DNA of 64,000 bases from Paramecium octaurelia (GCA_905182995.1 CAJJDP010000003.1:129820-193819); one strand, 5' to 3'; shown: positions 12,364-25,872, numbered from the stretch's first letter. Notes: generated from the sequence alone by a model not told the origin. Program-made: numbers and translations.

Positions 12364-12897
12364 TCAATTTTTGTATTTTGTGTACCAAACCTGTTGCTTT
12401 TTATCAAAAGAAACCTTCTTAATGGACCTTTATGAGCCAGCTGAAATTGAAACATTAGAAAGGTCTTGTCCACTCTTATTTTTAAGTATAGGTTTTTACT
12501 TGGAGGTTTCAATGAATGAGTTTTTTTGGTCAAAAGAGTTATTTAAGTTGCCATTGTTCGAATTGTTTACATCACTATTTTTTACTTTGGATAAATTGGT
12601 GGCTTCAATAGCAAAGTTTTTTTTAATCCATGGGTTTTATTGTTAACTATCCAGCTCTTCAGATTGTTGAGCTGTGTATTAGAATTACTGTTCTAACTAC
12701 TTTTGACTTTATTATTAGATCAATTCCTTTTTCGGAGATTCTTCCTTCTCTACTTGTTCATCAGCTATCAAAATACTGATAATGGGAGTTGGTTTGAATA
12801 AGTGAGGAGGTCCATTTAATTTATATGAACGTTATGAAATTGTTTTTACTTCAACTTACGGTTATTGGGATCCTTTTACACAAATTGATGTACCCAT
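12364..12897 (-). CDS. Myristoylation-type Gln/Asn/Ser-rich protein with KVSF motif
   Basis: 177 residues, intronless; ATG at 12897, TGA at 12366-12364. It begins Met-Gly-Thr-Ser-Ile-Cys, compatible with N-myristoylation and a nearby palmitoyl cysteine. The rest is low-complexity and Gln/Asn/Ser/Lys-rich. Near the C-terminus is K-K-V-S-F-D, which fits the RVxF docking motif used by regulators of protein phosphatase 1. From the sequence I infer a membrane-tethered phosphatase regulator; RVxF-like strings also occur by chance. Open plus-strand frames over the same region are shadows. Confidence 0.7.
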
Positions 12898-13351
12898 TTG
12901 CAATTGTTATATTTAAATATTAAGAAAATATTAAATTGAATATTATTTATGAGCATGCGTCTTATTTTATTAATACTAAATTTTCAGGGTGATTTCGTAT
13001 TTTAATTATTGGTTATATTAAGTAACCTCGTTTCTTAATGTATCATACATTTAAATACCTAATATCCTACTGGAATTCCTTTTCATAAATTTAATATTAA
13101 TAGTTTTATAAAAATTAACTTATGAGAAAAATGAGTAGTCTACTATTTAATGACTGCTTATCAAATAATATATATTACCATTTAATTATAGAAATTCGAA
13201 TAAGCTTCTAAACTTATTTAATTGTAACATGAAAATAACTATGATATTTCAAAACTAATTAATTAGGTTTGATTAATGATATATGTTCAGGCATAAATAA
13301 AAATAATTAAGAAAGATGAATAATGATATGATTAAATATTAATTATTAGAT
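12898..13351. other. AT-rich spacer, nothing recognised
   Basis: About 450 bases between two minus-strand genes, with short direct and inverted A/T runs only. Confidence 0.4.
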
Positions 13352-15083
13352 TCAATGCTTCTATTCGTCATCAACTTCATATATGGCTTATTATCTTTAT
13401 TAATTGAATTTCGAGTAAGTGAATTTTCTTTTTATTACACTTTATTAAATAAGTCGAGGACTATTACTGTAATTCAATCTCCCAGAATCTGGTGATTGAG
13501 TATCAGGTGTTAATGGATCAAAATCCTAAGTTGCGAATTTCTTAAAAGCGCTTTTCTTAGGAAATTCAGTTGGGGAATTTTCATTTAGAGCCAAGTTTTT
13601 TTTTTTTGCATGTTATGCTAATCTTGGACTATTTAAGGTTGGAACTCTAATTCTGGAAGAATCTTCTTCTAGGTTTTCATCATCTTTTTATCTAGATTTT
13701 TATTTGATTTCTGGTAATTAAAGTCTATCAGATTTTTCAGTTTTGAAGGTTGATGTTTACCAAGGTTTGCTATTATTGTTGAGTTGCTTTTTCGATTATT
13801 GGAATTTCATTTTTCTATCGATGAAAGACCCTGTAAAAAAGGGATGATTCAAAGCCTATTATGCTGAAATCCTTTATTGGGGCAAAGCCTAGAGCATTTA
13901 AGATATTAGATCTAAGGCTGATTAAGGAGTTGAATAGAGACTGAGAGTATCTAAGTTTACGATGCATTTCTTGTTCAACTTGAGAATTTCATGATAGTCA
14001 TTCCCTGGAAACAAATCTTTGGATGTGATTCTAAGAGTTAGGATAATAGTACAATTTATAGAATATACAGCCAACACTGAACATATCACAAATCTTATCA
14101 TATTTGCATGTAAGATCTTTGAGATTGGCTATTTCCGGTGCTACATATCCAGGAGTACCACACTTGGGGAAAGGGTAGGTGGCAGCAGTTTGCCATGTAG
14201 CTAATCCAAAATCTACTATCCTCAATCCATGTATATCGTTTGGTTTCTTAAACATGATGTTTTCTGGCTTTAAATCTCGATGCATTATATTCAGAGAGTG
14301 CATGTGAGCCACTGCAGTTAAAATTGACTAAGGATTTACTTGAAATGATTACAAACAAGATAGACTTAATTTCATCCCAACCCAATTATATGATTCCTTT
14401 TGAAATCAATTCATGAAGGGAATTACCTTTTAAGTATTCTAAAATGATATAAAATGTAGTCTCTCCTTCATAAACCTCCTCCATTTTTACTATATATTCA
14501 TGATTAAGTGCTGCCATCAAATTAATTTCATTAAACAACGCTTCCTAATTTGACTATAAACACAATTTTATACAAAGCCTCCATCTTCTTTTAGATATCT
14601 CTTCTCTACATTTTTGGATGCGAATTCTTGTTTGTCACATTTTTCCATTACTAAGTAAACCTTTGAATTATAAATAATAGAGTACTCTTGAAGAGCCTCC
14701 TCTCCCTAATTATTTCATGGGCAAATAGAAATCGCTCACATCTCTATACATTACTCTATTTCTTAGAAATTTCTTTAGCTATTTAAATTCCTCACAGTTT
14801 CCTTCGAAATACTTGACTTCCTCCCTATATTCAAACCCCATTTGTGTTATTTTTTGCTTATCTTGGTTCCAGTAGATTTTTTACTAAAGATTGATTTGAA
14901 GAACATATTTCGGTTATTAGGAATTAAGTTCCTTTACTAATATTATCCATGAAATACTTGACTCAAGATCAAATAGTCATCTATAACATACAAGAAGTAT
15001 GTAATATCTAATTGATTATGCTTACTTTGGCAAACCATTTAGAATGATGCGTTTTCATACACAATATCACTGATATTGTTCAT
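13352..15083 (-). CDS. CAMK-like Ser/Thr protein kinase
   Basis: Minus-strand kinase with ATG at 15083 and TGA at 13354-13352, cut by several short introns. The N-terminal ~120 residues look like a divergent PH-type module of the kind seen before kinase domains in Paramecium. The kinase domain shows LGRGGSSRV (Gly loop), [16 protein letters not shown] and CGTPGYVAPEI, followed by the CDM-SVGCIFY helix. These place it in the CAMK/CDPK-like group, but no EF-hands follow; the ~200-residue tail is Ser/Gln-rich and unstructured. Probably an intracellular signalling kinase not directly bound to Ca2+. Exact intron borders in the N-lobe are less certain. Confidence 0.88.
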
Positions 15084-15501
15084 ATATTACGCTAAATTAT
15101 ATTAATTTAAACACAATTAATATGGTGAAATATTTAAGAATTGCTTATTCCTTCGAACACAACAAATACTTTATCATTTTAGTAATCATATTCACATTGA
15201 AATATATATCCTTTAAATTAAAGTTATTTCATTTTATTATTCACAAGTAACCATTTACTAAATGCTCTATGTGATACTTATCATCACTCAAGTCTAAAAT
15301 TATAGGCTAGAAACATCAATGTCGATATTCAATAAAAAGATCTACATTTCTTATTTGATAGATAATTTATCAATATAAAATTAAGAGAATTAAATAACAT
15401 TCTAAAATAGAGATTAATGACAACTGATTGATAATAATTATTTTATATAATAAATTTTGATTCCTTATAATGAATTGTGAAATTAAGAATGCCATTTTAA
15501 A
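15084..15501. other. AT-rich spacer, nothing recognised
   Basis: About 420 bases between two minus-strand genes; no coding or repeat signal stands out. Confidence 0.4.
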
Positions 15502-15916
15502 TCATCTTTAGTTTTCTTTCTTTAAGCTCTCACGTAAACGAATTCTTAATTTCAAATAAATAGCTACCTTTCTTTTGCTGATCTTTCCATGTCTCCAATT
15601 TCATCACTTCCTAATCTATACATCACAAATAATATCACTCCTGCAAACCATCCCATATAGATGCAAAAATAAAAGGCATTTTTCAACCTTAATTCTCTTG
15701 ATTATGGTTTCAATTCCTCATCTAACTTCTGACTATAAATTTAATTTGCTATTACTTTTAAGCTAGTTATTCTCTTGTCAACTAAGGACCTCTTTGGAAA
15801 TCTTTGAAATCTTGTTTCTATCCCTTAAAGTTGTATTTGGGAGGAGCATCAATCTTCTAACCTCCTTTTACAACATTCTCGTAAAAATTCTTATAAATGT
15901 TCCTTAATTTTTACAT
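15502..15916 (-). CDS. Small single-pass membrane protein
   Basis: 122 residues after two 23-nt introns; ATG at 15916, TGA at 15504-15502. A charged N-terminal half is followed by one TM helix (FCIYMGWFAGVILFVMY, about residues 80-97) and a short, strongly basic/acidic tail. The layout resembles small mitochondrial inner-membrane or assembly proteins, but that is a guess from topology alone. It is divergent from the MORN gene, 48 nt away. Confidence 0.7.
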
Positions 15917-15964
15917 TAATTATAATATATATATATATCTATCATTTATTTTTATTATAACTAA
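15917..15964. promoter_or_regulatory. 48-nt divergent start-to-start spacer
   Basis: It contains a TATATATATAT run directly between the two start codons. A shared promoter is inferred from layout; the AT run alone is not proof. Confidence 0.35.
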
Positions 15965-17015
15965 ATGGGGCAATAATGTTGTAATCCAAAAAATGGTTAT
16001 ATGCCTGATCAAATTCCAATAAACATTTATACACCAGAGTCAATGGACAAAGGGGTTTAAAATTCGAAATATATATTGGAAGAAGTCTGCTAAGATATTG
16101 ACAATGATGAGTACAACAATAATGAAGTTGAAGATGAACATTTACCAACAGACGCTATGAAATTACAAGAAATCCCCAAATTAGATAATCAAAGAGCAGA
16201 ATCCATCAGACAATAGCTTGGCCCTATCAAACTTACTTATGATCCCTAGTATCCTGTTTATCAACCTATACAAATCGTAAATTACAAACCTAATGGAGAC
16301 ATTCATTCAATAATCATCTTTGAAGGTCAATGGTATAAATAAAAACGAAACGGGGCAGGAACTCAATACTATCCCGATGGTTCAATCTACGAAGGTCACT
16401 GGTGTCATAATAAGCATGATGGATTTGGCAGAATCATTTATGCTGATGGAGAATACTATGTAGGAGAATGGCGATTGGGGTAGACTCATGGAGAAGGTAC
16501 TTTAGTTACAAAGGAGTTAACTTATACAGGAATATGGGAAGATGATTTATAAGTAAGTATGTTTTATATTCAGAATGGTCAAGGTTATGAAAAGAAATCG
16601 AATGGAACTACCTATGAAGGATCGTTTAAAAATGGACGCAAACATGGGTCTGGCTTAGTAAAATATTCAGATAATTCTTAATATAAAGGAAACTTTGTTG
16701 AAGATCGCTATGATGGTATTGGAGAATATAAGTGGAGTGATGGCAGGACCTATGGAGGAGAATGGAAAAATAATCTAATGAACGGGAAAGGAGAAATGAG
16801 ATACCCTAATGGAGATAAGTACATAGGTATAGTATCGAATTAATATAGGACATTTTAAGAATGATAAAAAACATGGATTAGGAAAGTTTATTTAAGCAAC
16901 AGGTAGATCCATTGAAGGAGAATGGTGGGAAGGTAAATTAAACGGAGAAGCAAAGATAACAGAGCCTACTGGAGAATCCTTTTAGGCAAATTTCAAAAAT
17001 GATCAAATAGTTTGA
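15965..17015 (+). CDS. MORN-repeat protein with lipid-anchor N-terminus (second paralog)
   Basis: 335 residues after introns of 21 and 22 nt; ATG 15965, TGA 17013-17015. It begins Met-Gly-Gln-Gln-Cys-Cys, matching the myristoyl/palmitoyl pattern of its paralog at 1439-2488. About 120 acidic, unstructured residues precede roughly eight MORN units (for example GAGTQYYPDGSIYEGHW). The shared architecture and MG-x-x-CC start suggest an old duplication. A membrane-linked scaffold is inferred. Confidence 0.88.
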
Positions 17016-17426
17016 AGCATTTGATAAATTATACTTTATGTTCTAACAGAAATACATACTTATTATTTTCAATTACATTTTATAAATAACTTTTTAATTA
17101 ACTTTATGTTTTCTTATGAATGTCTTAATTATATTTCAAATTAGCTAATGAATATAAGTGAACTAAAACTAGTTCCATAATTTTTGAATTAGGTAACCAT
17201 GAGATTCAAGGTGATCCATTTTAAGGATTAATTTTAATTGATCACATTTGATTCATATTATTGAATACTTAGTTATTGATTGAGTTCTGATAATATTTTG
17301 AGATTGTCAATTGCTGAAATGGAAAATCTTAGTATATTTTTGGGTTAGTTAACTTTTTTAAGTATATTTTGTCAAATCAGTTTGGAGTATTAAAAATATC
17401 ATTAAATTTTATTAATTCAAATTTGG
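17016..17426. other. AT-rich spacer, nothing recognised
   Basis: About 410 bases between two plus-strand genes; no motif or open frame worth calling. Confidence 0.4.
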
Positions 17427-18858
17427 ATGAGCTCCCTCTTTGTTAAATGTTTATAATGTAATCAAAGACCAGCAACAATAAAATGTCAATAGTGTAAAAT
17501 TGGCTAGGTTGTCAGATTATGCTACAGTTGTGACTCACAAGTGCATAATAGATAAGGACCTATTAGTCAACTACATAAGACAGAAATCATTCCTTATTAA
17601 GGTAAAAGTGCAAATTTGAGATATTGTAGAAATGTATTAAAAAGCTCCACAATCAGCTGGCTAAACAAACTTGGGAAATAAATTTGAAAATACTCAAAAT
17701 GCTCAAAAAAAATAATAACCTTAACAGTCATAATAACCTTAGGGGCAATTTAAATTTACAGCGACAACCAAATAAGAACCAACCTAATTTACTTAGAAGC
17801 CAGTTACCAATGTGGCGAAACCACTACAATAACCTGCTGCCAAGGAGATTAATTTCTCTGGCACAAGATCAAACAACAAGCCAAGGTATGATTAAAAAGA
17901 AGAGGAACAATACAATAGTTCATAAAAAAACTCTGTAATCCATTTCAAAATTATGTTAATTAGGATTAAAAAGGTTCCTTAAACAATCAATTAAAAGAAG
18001 AGCAAGATACATGTTAACAACTTAAGAAAGAACTTAAATAAGCTTAAGATTAATTAAATTCCCTTAACAGAGAGGTTGAGAAGAAAATGTAAATCTTATG
18101 AATCTATTTCTGTAGCAAGGCATCCTAATAGGATCTCGAGAAAAAACTGAATGATTTAAAGAAGGAAGGAGCTGAAGAAAAGAAGAAAACTTAGCAGTTG
18201 ACTGAGGATGTTAAAAAGTTGAAAGATCAATTAAAGAATGCTGAAACCTAAACTCAAAAGAAATTAGATTAACAAAAAAAATAATATGAAAAATAAATGC
18301 AAGAAATGGAATAGACTATTAATGAGAAGCAATAATAAATTGATGAGATTGCTTAAGAATTTTAGAATTACAATCTAGAAGATATTTAGGCGAAAATGGA
18401 AGAAATGGCAAATGATATCAATATGAAAGATTAGATTATTGAGTAATTGCAAAAACAATTAGAAAAAGGAGAAGGCAACTAAAATGATGGAGAAGATGGG
18501 GACAAAGAGGAAATCATTCAATAAATAGAACAGAAGGATTTAGAAATCAAAAAACTTGAGGAATTGATTGACAATTTCAAATAACTGTATTAGCATATGT
18601 TAGATGAAAAATAAGTAATTATGGAGGAGAATGAAAAATTGGCAAATGAAAATAATCAATTCAGAGAAATATTTAGTGTATCATTAACATTAAGTTATCT
18701 AGTAAAACTTGCACTTGTTTGGAATTGATCCTAATTAATTGGAAGAGGAAGGCGAAGGAGAGGGTGAAGATGGAGAAGAGTATCAACAAGAGGAAGGTAT
18801 ATATTTAACTGTATTAGGTGAGATAATTGAAGAAGATGAGACCAATGATACATCTTGA
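17427..18858 (+). CDS. Zinc-finger (B-box-like) coiled-coil protein
   Basis: About 433-440 residues after introns of 28, 29, 27 and 25 nt, with a possible extra 21-nt intron near the end. The N-terminal ~60 residues hold a Cys/His cluster (CLQCNQRP, KCQQCK, CYSCDSQVH, LHKTE) with B-box-like spacing. A Gln/Pro-rich linker follows, then ~200 residues of coiled coil rich in Glu, Lys and Gln, and an acidic Glu/Gly tail. B-box plus coiled coil usually means an oligomerising scaffold or ligase-like protein; no RING is visible. Function inferred from architecture only. Confidence 0.8.
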
Positions 18859-19027
18859 TATTAAACAGTATCATTTTCCAAATATATAAATATAAAAATC
18901 TAACAAATTAGTATATCTCTCTTATTAAGATATAAATAATCACAAGATTTCTCATGTGTAATTATGCATATTTAATTTATCCATATTGATGTATTTAAAA
19001 TAAAAAAGCGAAATAAAAAAAATTACT

Positions 19028-22000
19028 TCAATAAAATATCACAGTGGCTCCTTGGTTCTACACAGGTACTTTAACTGTTATAAGAGCCACTATTTTTTTA
19101 TAGATCTGAGCAGCCTAATTTTTTAAGTCGCATAAAAGGGAAAACACTAGGATAAAACTGAAACTTGCAATATGAAACCAGCCTATTAATAAGTAATCAT
19201 CAACAGACAGATTAAGTTAAATTCTGTATGCATATGCTAAAAAGAGCAATGTGTTGAAGGCTAAGAAGGAATCAGCCACCAATATTTTATAATACTCATA
19301 TAAGTTACTCAAAGGTTTTAATTTGCATACATAAATTAAAAATATTGTTTAGCTAAATGCAATTACAATTGCTTACAAAGTTCCATTATATTCCATGTAA
19401 ACAATTAAAAAAATAAAAATTTATTTTTTCAGTAGTAGAATTGTATTGTATTGTGTTACCCAAATATTTTATGATTCAGCAATTCCATCGAAAAGGGCTG
19501 AATATTACTCCTTTTTTGATGTAGTGATTTCTTTGGAAAAGGAGATTTGTTTAGTTAGCATATAGGCGAAAAATGCCATCTACAGACCAAAAACAATTAG
19601 GGCAGCGTAGGAATTAATGCTCAAAATTACTGATGTTGTATTGAAGTTAACAAGTTGAATAAAAACGGAAAAGCTTATGTCATAGTAATTTGACATAACC
19701 ATTCGAAGTATTCCATTATAATAAAACTCCTGTTTGCTTTATTTAAGTAAGTTTCTCACAACATAGATGACTTTTCCTACATAGTAACCTGTTAAGGATA
19801 TATGATATGGACCAATCCTATATAACAATTATGTCATAAATTTTGCGATAAAGAAGCCAAGATATAGGCCTATGAAACAGAAGATAGAACTTTAAAAATT
19901 TGTATAAAAATAGCCATTTATATTGTCTGCAAGAAATTTTTCAGATGTTTACACTACCTAATCTTCATTACCATCTAATAAACCAAAAATAGCACTGATA
20001 CCAGTGGCATCCATTATTGGCTATATAGATATCAATTTAAAAACTTCAAAATAGATGTTTAAATTAGTAGGAAATTGGATATTTACATATTTGATGTATG
20101 ATAAATATTGTAGTAAGTCCATCAGATTCCAAAACATTTCAAAAGAGCCAGTCAATATACACAGAGCTGACAAAGCAACCATAAAATATATTATAGTATT
20201 TGTAAAAGATTTAGCACTTTAAGATGATTCTAACAAACCCTAAGAAATAACAATAGGAGTTTTTAACTTAAGTTCTTTTTCATTTTCATTTACAACGGTT
20301 TAATATTCTGAAACAATGGCTGTTTCGTTGAGAATAACAATTAAAATAGGATCTTCAATGTTCTCATAAAATGTGACAGTAGCTTATACTGAAATAGTTT
20401 ATGCAGTTTAATATTCTGGTTAAACTGTGAAATTAAATTCAATTAAGTATTATTCAAATACTAAGTTTGAGATATTCCCCTAAAAATAATGATTTGCGTC
20501 AAAACTCTCATTATATTTAAGGACCATGGGCTAATTGAAGGTAATTAAGACTTTTTCAACATTGTCTGGAGATTGAGTTAATAATTCTAGTTTCATTTAA
20601 GGTGAAACCGAATAAAAACAGTTACTAATCATAAACATTGTATTGATGCAAACCCAATCTTTTTCAACCATGCAAGTATCAGAACATCCATCACCGTTTT
20701 CAAGGTTTCCATCATCACAGCCTTCATGCACATACAAACCATCCCCACATAAAGGTAAACATAAATTATTATCCAGATATCTCCCAACATCACACGAATT
20801 ACATATGCCATTATTACAATCAATACAATATGAATCGCAATACAATTTACAATTAATACAAGAATTTGAAACCAATGCTCCATCGTCACATTATTCATTT
20901 CCAACTATCAATCCATCTCCACAATAAGGAACACAAATGAATTTCTCTACTAACCATCCTAATTCATTGCATTTATAACATTTTCCATCTATACACTCAC
21001 CACAAATTTCCTAACATTAAAAATTGCAATCATAGCAACCATCGAATTATTACTAATTTCCATCATCACATTACTCAAAAGGCGATATAACTATTCCATC
21101 TCCACAAAGCGGAAAACATTAGTTATGAATCAAAGTCCATCCTAATGTATCACAAGCTTAGCAAACTCCTTTGTTACACAATGTGCATTCATCTTAACAT
21201 TGAAATTAACAGTCATAACACCCATCATATTGTATATCATTGCCATCTTCACATTACTCATTTCCAACAATCAGAAGATCTCCACAAATCGGAGTGCATA
21301 ATTTATTTATTAAATCCCATCCAACATCACATTCCTAACATTCCCCTTCAACACAGCTAATACAAGAATTTTAACATTCAAAATAACATTCATAACACCC
21401 ATCATATCTAACATCATTGCCATCATCACATTATTCTGAACCAACAACATATTTATCTCCGCAAAATGGTTAACATGTAAAATCAATAGGATTGATTTGC
21501 CATTGAACATTTTTACATTGTAGACAGTATCCTGATTAACAAACTTAACAATTTTAGTCACATGAAAATAAACAACTATAGCATCCATCAAATGGTTCTA
21601 AGTTTCCATCGTCACATTATTCATTCTTAGAAATTTATTCATTTCCACACAGATCAACGCATTAATAATTATCAACTAAATATTCTACTTTGCAATCATA
21701 GTATCTGCCAAATTAACAATCTAAACACTCTTATTGACATTGCAATTAACATTAATCACAACCATCAAGAGGATCTGAATTGCCATCATCACACTATTCA
21801 GATCCACTGATTATCCTGTCTCCACATATTGATTAACATTAAAAGTCTTATAGTAAATATCCATCTTCACATAGCTCACAAGTACCCTACCCACAGACTT
21901 TGCAACCAACATTACATGTATATTTACATTGATTACATAATTAATCCAAATCATTAATTTGATCATCACATTCCTCTTATTCTACTACAATTCCATCACC

Positions 22001-25000
22001 ACACACTTCTACGCAGCGATTATTAATTAAAGTAAAGCCTAATTAACAAACTTAGCAAACAGAGAAATCACAAATCTAACAATTTTAATCACATTAAATT
22101 TAACATTAATAACATCCATCATAAATTGAAGAATTAGAATCCTCACAAACTTCATTGCCTACTGTCATTCCATCTCCACAAATAGGATAGCAAGAGTGAG
22201 ATAACATATCTAATTGCCAATTTGATTAACATGCTAAACAGTATCCTAAATAGCATTAAATACATGAATCTTAGCATTCATATTACTATTAAAAACATCC
22301 ATCCATGGGTACAATATTACCATCATCGCATTATTCATCAGAAATAATATTAATATTATCATCAAGAACTGACTCGCAAGTTAAAGTTGATAAGTTTAAT
22401 ATCCACCCTTTGGTATTGCACTCATAACATTATCCATTCAAACAATTTGTACAGGAATCCTAACATTTAAATTAGCATTGATAACACCCATCAAATATGA
22501 CAAAGTTGTTATCATCACAATTTTCATATCCAACAACTTTGAAATCTCCACAAATAGGTATACATTATTAAGTTGATGCAATATATTAAAATCCACTCTT
22601 ACATTTCTAACATTTACCATCAGTGCAGAGATCACAATACTCTGCACAACTTAAAACACAGGAATCACATAAATCGAAGGGATTGAAATTACCATCATCG
22701 CATTCTTCTTGCCCGTAAACAATTATATTGTCTCCACAAACTGATTCGCAATTACTTCCAGTCAAATACCATCCATTCTCTTAATCACATTCCAAACAGA
22801 TTCCAAAATAACAATTTGTGCAATGCTCATAACACTGAAATTAACAATCATAACAACCGTCATTTGGATATATATTTCCATCATCACATGCTTCAATTCC
22901 CACGACAATTTAATCTCCACAATTATTTATACAGTAATAAATAGGTTGTATCAAAATGTAGTTATCTTTACACTCGTAACATTTACCTCTTTAACAATAG
23001 GAGCATTCTTCTTAACATGAAAATTGGCATTAATCACAACCATCAAAAGGATTACTATTACCATCATCACAATCTTCACCATCTACTATTTATTAATCAC
23101 CACATATTGGCAAACATTATAGATTATATCCATCATCATAATATCCATCTATGCATTTGCATTCAAATTCAAATATTGATCTATGAAAATCAGTGACACA
23201 ACTTTAACACTCATTACTATTAGATCCAAAGCAACTTTCACAATAATTATCACATTCTTATTAATAAATAATTATTTTTACAAATGCATTATGTACCTGA
23301 CAAAAAAGCTGAAGGATAGCATTGGCATTAGCCCTAGTCCAAATTAAATTGGTTTGTACTAGTGAATTCACATCTAGTACATACTGTTGAACTTTAGCAT
23401 TCGATACATCCTAACAAAGAGCAAGTTAAACAAGAATAGACTTAAGTGCTAGTGTCAAAATTCAAATATTCATTTGAAGCACAATAATTTGTAGTATTAT
23501 GTCCAGTGTATACAGAATCGCAATCTCCTATTTATGGTCCATGACAAAGACCACTACAAAAGGGAGCACACTAATAATATTTTGATTTGATACATAGTGA
23601 ACAACCACGAAGTATTCTGAAACGTACATGAAGGCATCTTGTAAATTACCTTGATTTGTATCTGCTGATAATTCTATGTCTAACTAACTGCTTGTATGAG
23701 ATTGTTAAATGATTTCGTAATACTTTGTTGTCTCCTTCTTATTACCTCCAACTGAATTATATGTTCCAGTATTCGGGTTTGTTATTGAAGCTGATTAGAA
23801 CGAATGAAATTTGTATTTAAACCATCCTGTATTCTCATCCCCATAAGTGAAATTCAGCCTATAACTTACTTAATAGTGAGGACGAAGCGAATAAAACGAT
23901 TTCTTAAACTTTCCTGATTTCCAAACTAGCACACCTCCTAATACTGATTTTTATGGAACAAATGAATATATTTAACCAGTGAATGAAGTTTGAATAACAT
24001 TGCTCAAATCTGTAAAATTATCCACAATATCTCCCAGATTCTCCAGTGTTGTATTCATATCATAAAATGCTTTAATTAAATATCGACTATCTTGAAATAT
24101 GAATTATCTTTACTTTCAATTAGATCTTCATAATCTTAGCAAGTTCCATTAGTTAACAAAATTGAGTATATTGGACAACTGCTTACACATGTACCTCTGT
24201 ATAATTAATAACCAGAATCACATATCTGGCATCGTGAATAAGTTTCACAACTTGTGCAATTACTTTAACACAATCCATAATCAATAGTAACATTTCTGAA
24301 AGCCCAGGTTTCAGACGTTAACCCTGTTATTGCTTGAAATTTTATTACTGGATTATAAGTATAGGTTTTAAGGACTGTCTCTATTCTCACTAAATCATAA
24401 TTGAGACCAGAACAACTCAGGGTGCTAAAATATGACAAACTTGATTAGGTGTAAGTATAATTGGTAGTTGTTTTTAGAATAGTAGCTCTTGAAAAAGAAT
24501 CCGCTGTAATAATTAATTAGGAATCTGGTTGCCAACCGTTAAAATAAAAAGATACTCTTATTCGAATAAACTTCAATGCTTTATTTTAAGCTAACTCTAG
24601 TTAAATTCCTTCATAATTGTAAAATTTTCCTATGAGATCTGTTCCACCACAGGATAATAACATTTATTAATTTCTCAAGTAAAATGGATCAGGTATAAAC
24701 GTCCATGGGTCGTAAGGTAATAGGTTTCCATTTGATAGTGAATTCGATGTAAAATAACTTACTTTTGATTTTATTCCTAAGTTATTAATTAATTAATTAT
24801 ATACTTGGATCAAATTAACAGTATTTCAAAGTATCTGCTAAATAATAATCTCGATTGCATTCTTGTGTACATCCCGTTAGTAGCGATACATATGAGTTGG
24901 CTTCATTACAAAGACATAATCCCCCTTAAAGCGTTCCTTAATAACAAGTTAAGCAATCCGAACTTGTGCTTCCAGAACAGGACAAACATGAAAAATGACA

Positions 25001-25582
25001 TGGTTTCACATATAGCAATATATTTCTTAACCCAATTCTCATATCAGAATCCTAATACATATAACAATATGATATGTTGAAGGTAGGTGTATGATGAATT
25101 ATCGAGTCTAAAGCTACTGTTTTAATTTCCACTCTTTTATCATCCACATTACTACATCCACCACCACCACCACCTCCTCCACAATTGTACTAACAAACAT
25201 TATCATATTTTTATAAATCATTCTATTAGTATTGTCTCTAAAATATGGAAGTTGAACTAAAACTGTCTACTAAAAATATATTAAATTAGGAATCCACTCC
25301 TGGAAGAGATCTAAAATAAATAACATCTGTTAATAGTCTAACTTAGTAATGAGGATAGTAAAATTGTTTTTCTAATTTTGTTCTATCATCCTTTAACCTC
25401 AAAAAATCTAAAGGGTTAGTGCCGCATTATTTTATTGATGATCCTTGTATTTAATTAACTGAGCAATTTTATTTAAAATCCCAATCATTTGCTGTATTGA
25501 TGCTTTCAGAGTAAAAGTTGCTATAAATCAATCTCCAATCACATAAGGATAACTTTAAGATGATAAATATAGTAAAAAGCAT
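19028..25582 (-). CDS. Giant Cys-rich surface protein with DUF4215-like repeats
   Basis: ATG at 25582, TGA at 19030-19028; about 2,150 residues. It starts with a signal peptide (MLFTIFIILKLSLC). An N-terminal ~700-residue region contains a Gly run and scattered Cys. Then come about 14 repeats of ~60 residues with the pattern C-G-D-x-x-x-x-G-x-E-x-C-D-D-G-N ... D-G-C-x-x-C, matching the Myxococcus Cys-rich (DUF4215) and furin-like type. The C-terminal ~500 residues include several hydrophobic helices, the last being LLIGWFHIASFSFILVF. Such proteins occur widely in ciliates and are probably adhesion or sensory surface proteins. The frame was sampled along the gene, and a few small introns may be present. 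Confidence 0.85.
20690..23090 (-). repeat. ~14 tandem DUF4215-like coding repeats
   Basis: The block encoding E-x-C-D-D-G-N recurs at about 20.70, 20.88, 21.06, 21.25, 21.42, 21.61, 21.79, 21.97, 22.14, 22.33, 22.51, 22.70, 22.88 and 23.07 kb. The period is close to 183 nt (61 residues). Copies differ by point changes but keep Cys spacing. Confidence 0.85.
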
Positions 25583-25689
25583 TTAGAAAAATTATATTTA
25601 ATTAAGTTTGATGAGATCACATAATATTATAAAACATTTTTAAAATTTATATCAAAGTTTTGTAAATAATTAATCAAATATCTGGATAG

Positions 25690-25872
25690 AATTGATGAGA
25701 TTTTCATGAAATTAAGGATGTGGATAGTGTGTGACACTTTCGATTCACACTGCTGAGACTTAAACGAAGTGTCAGTTCAGTGGAGTTGGCTTCGGAATTC
25801 ACTCATTAATTACATTCATTATGAATGATATGTGAACTATTTTGAGGTACTTGACCTCTGAGTGTTTTTCAT
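25690..25872. ncRNA. Hairpin-rich candidate structured RNA
   Basis: A short stretch with visibly more G and C than the surrounding spacer and several perfect stems. GTGTGA/TCACAC is at 25729-25734 and 25745-25750, and GACACTT/AAGTGTC at 25733-25739 and 25767-25773. CATTCAT/ATGAATG is at 25813-25819 and 25821-25827, and GAGGT/ACCTC at 25844-25848 and 25854-25858. TGATGAG near 25693 and CTGAG at 25753 and 25858 resemble box C and box D, and a TTTTT run follows at 25864. The strand cannot be decided with certainty; the box matches favour plus. A snoRNA-like or other small RNA is inferred. Confidence 0.4.

Noticed and set aside
20643-20927. Plus-strand open frame inside the Cys-rich gene
   Set aside because: Shadow of the minus-strand repeats; no start context or family match.
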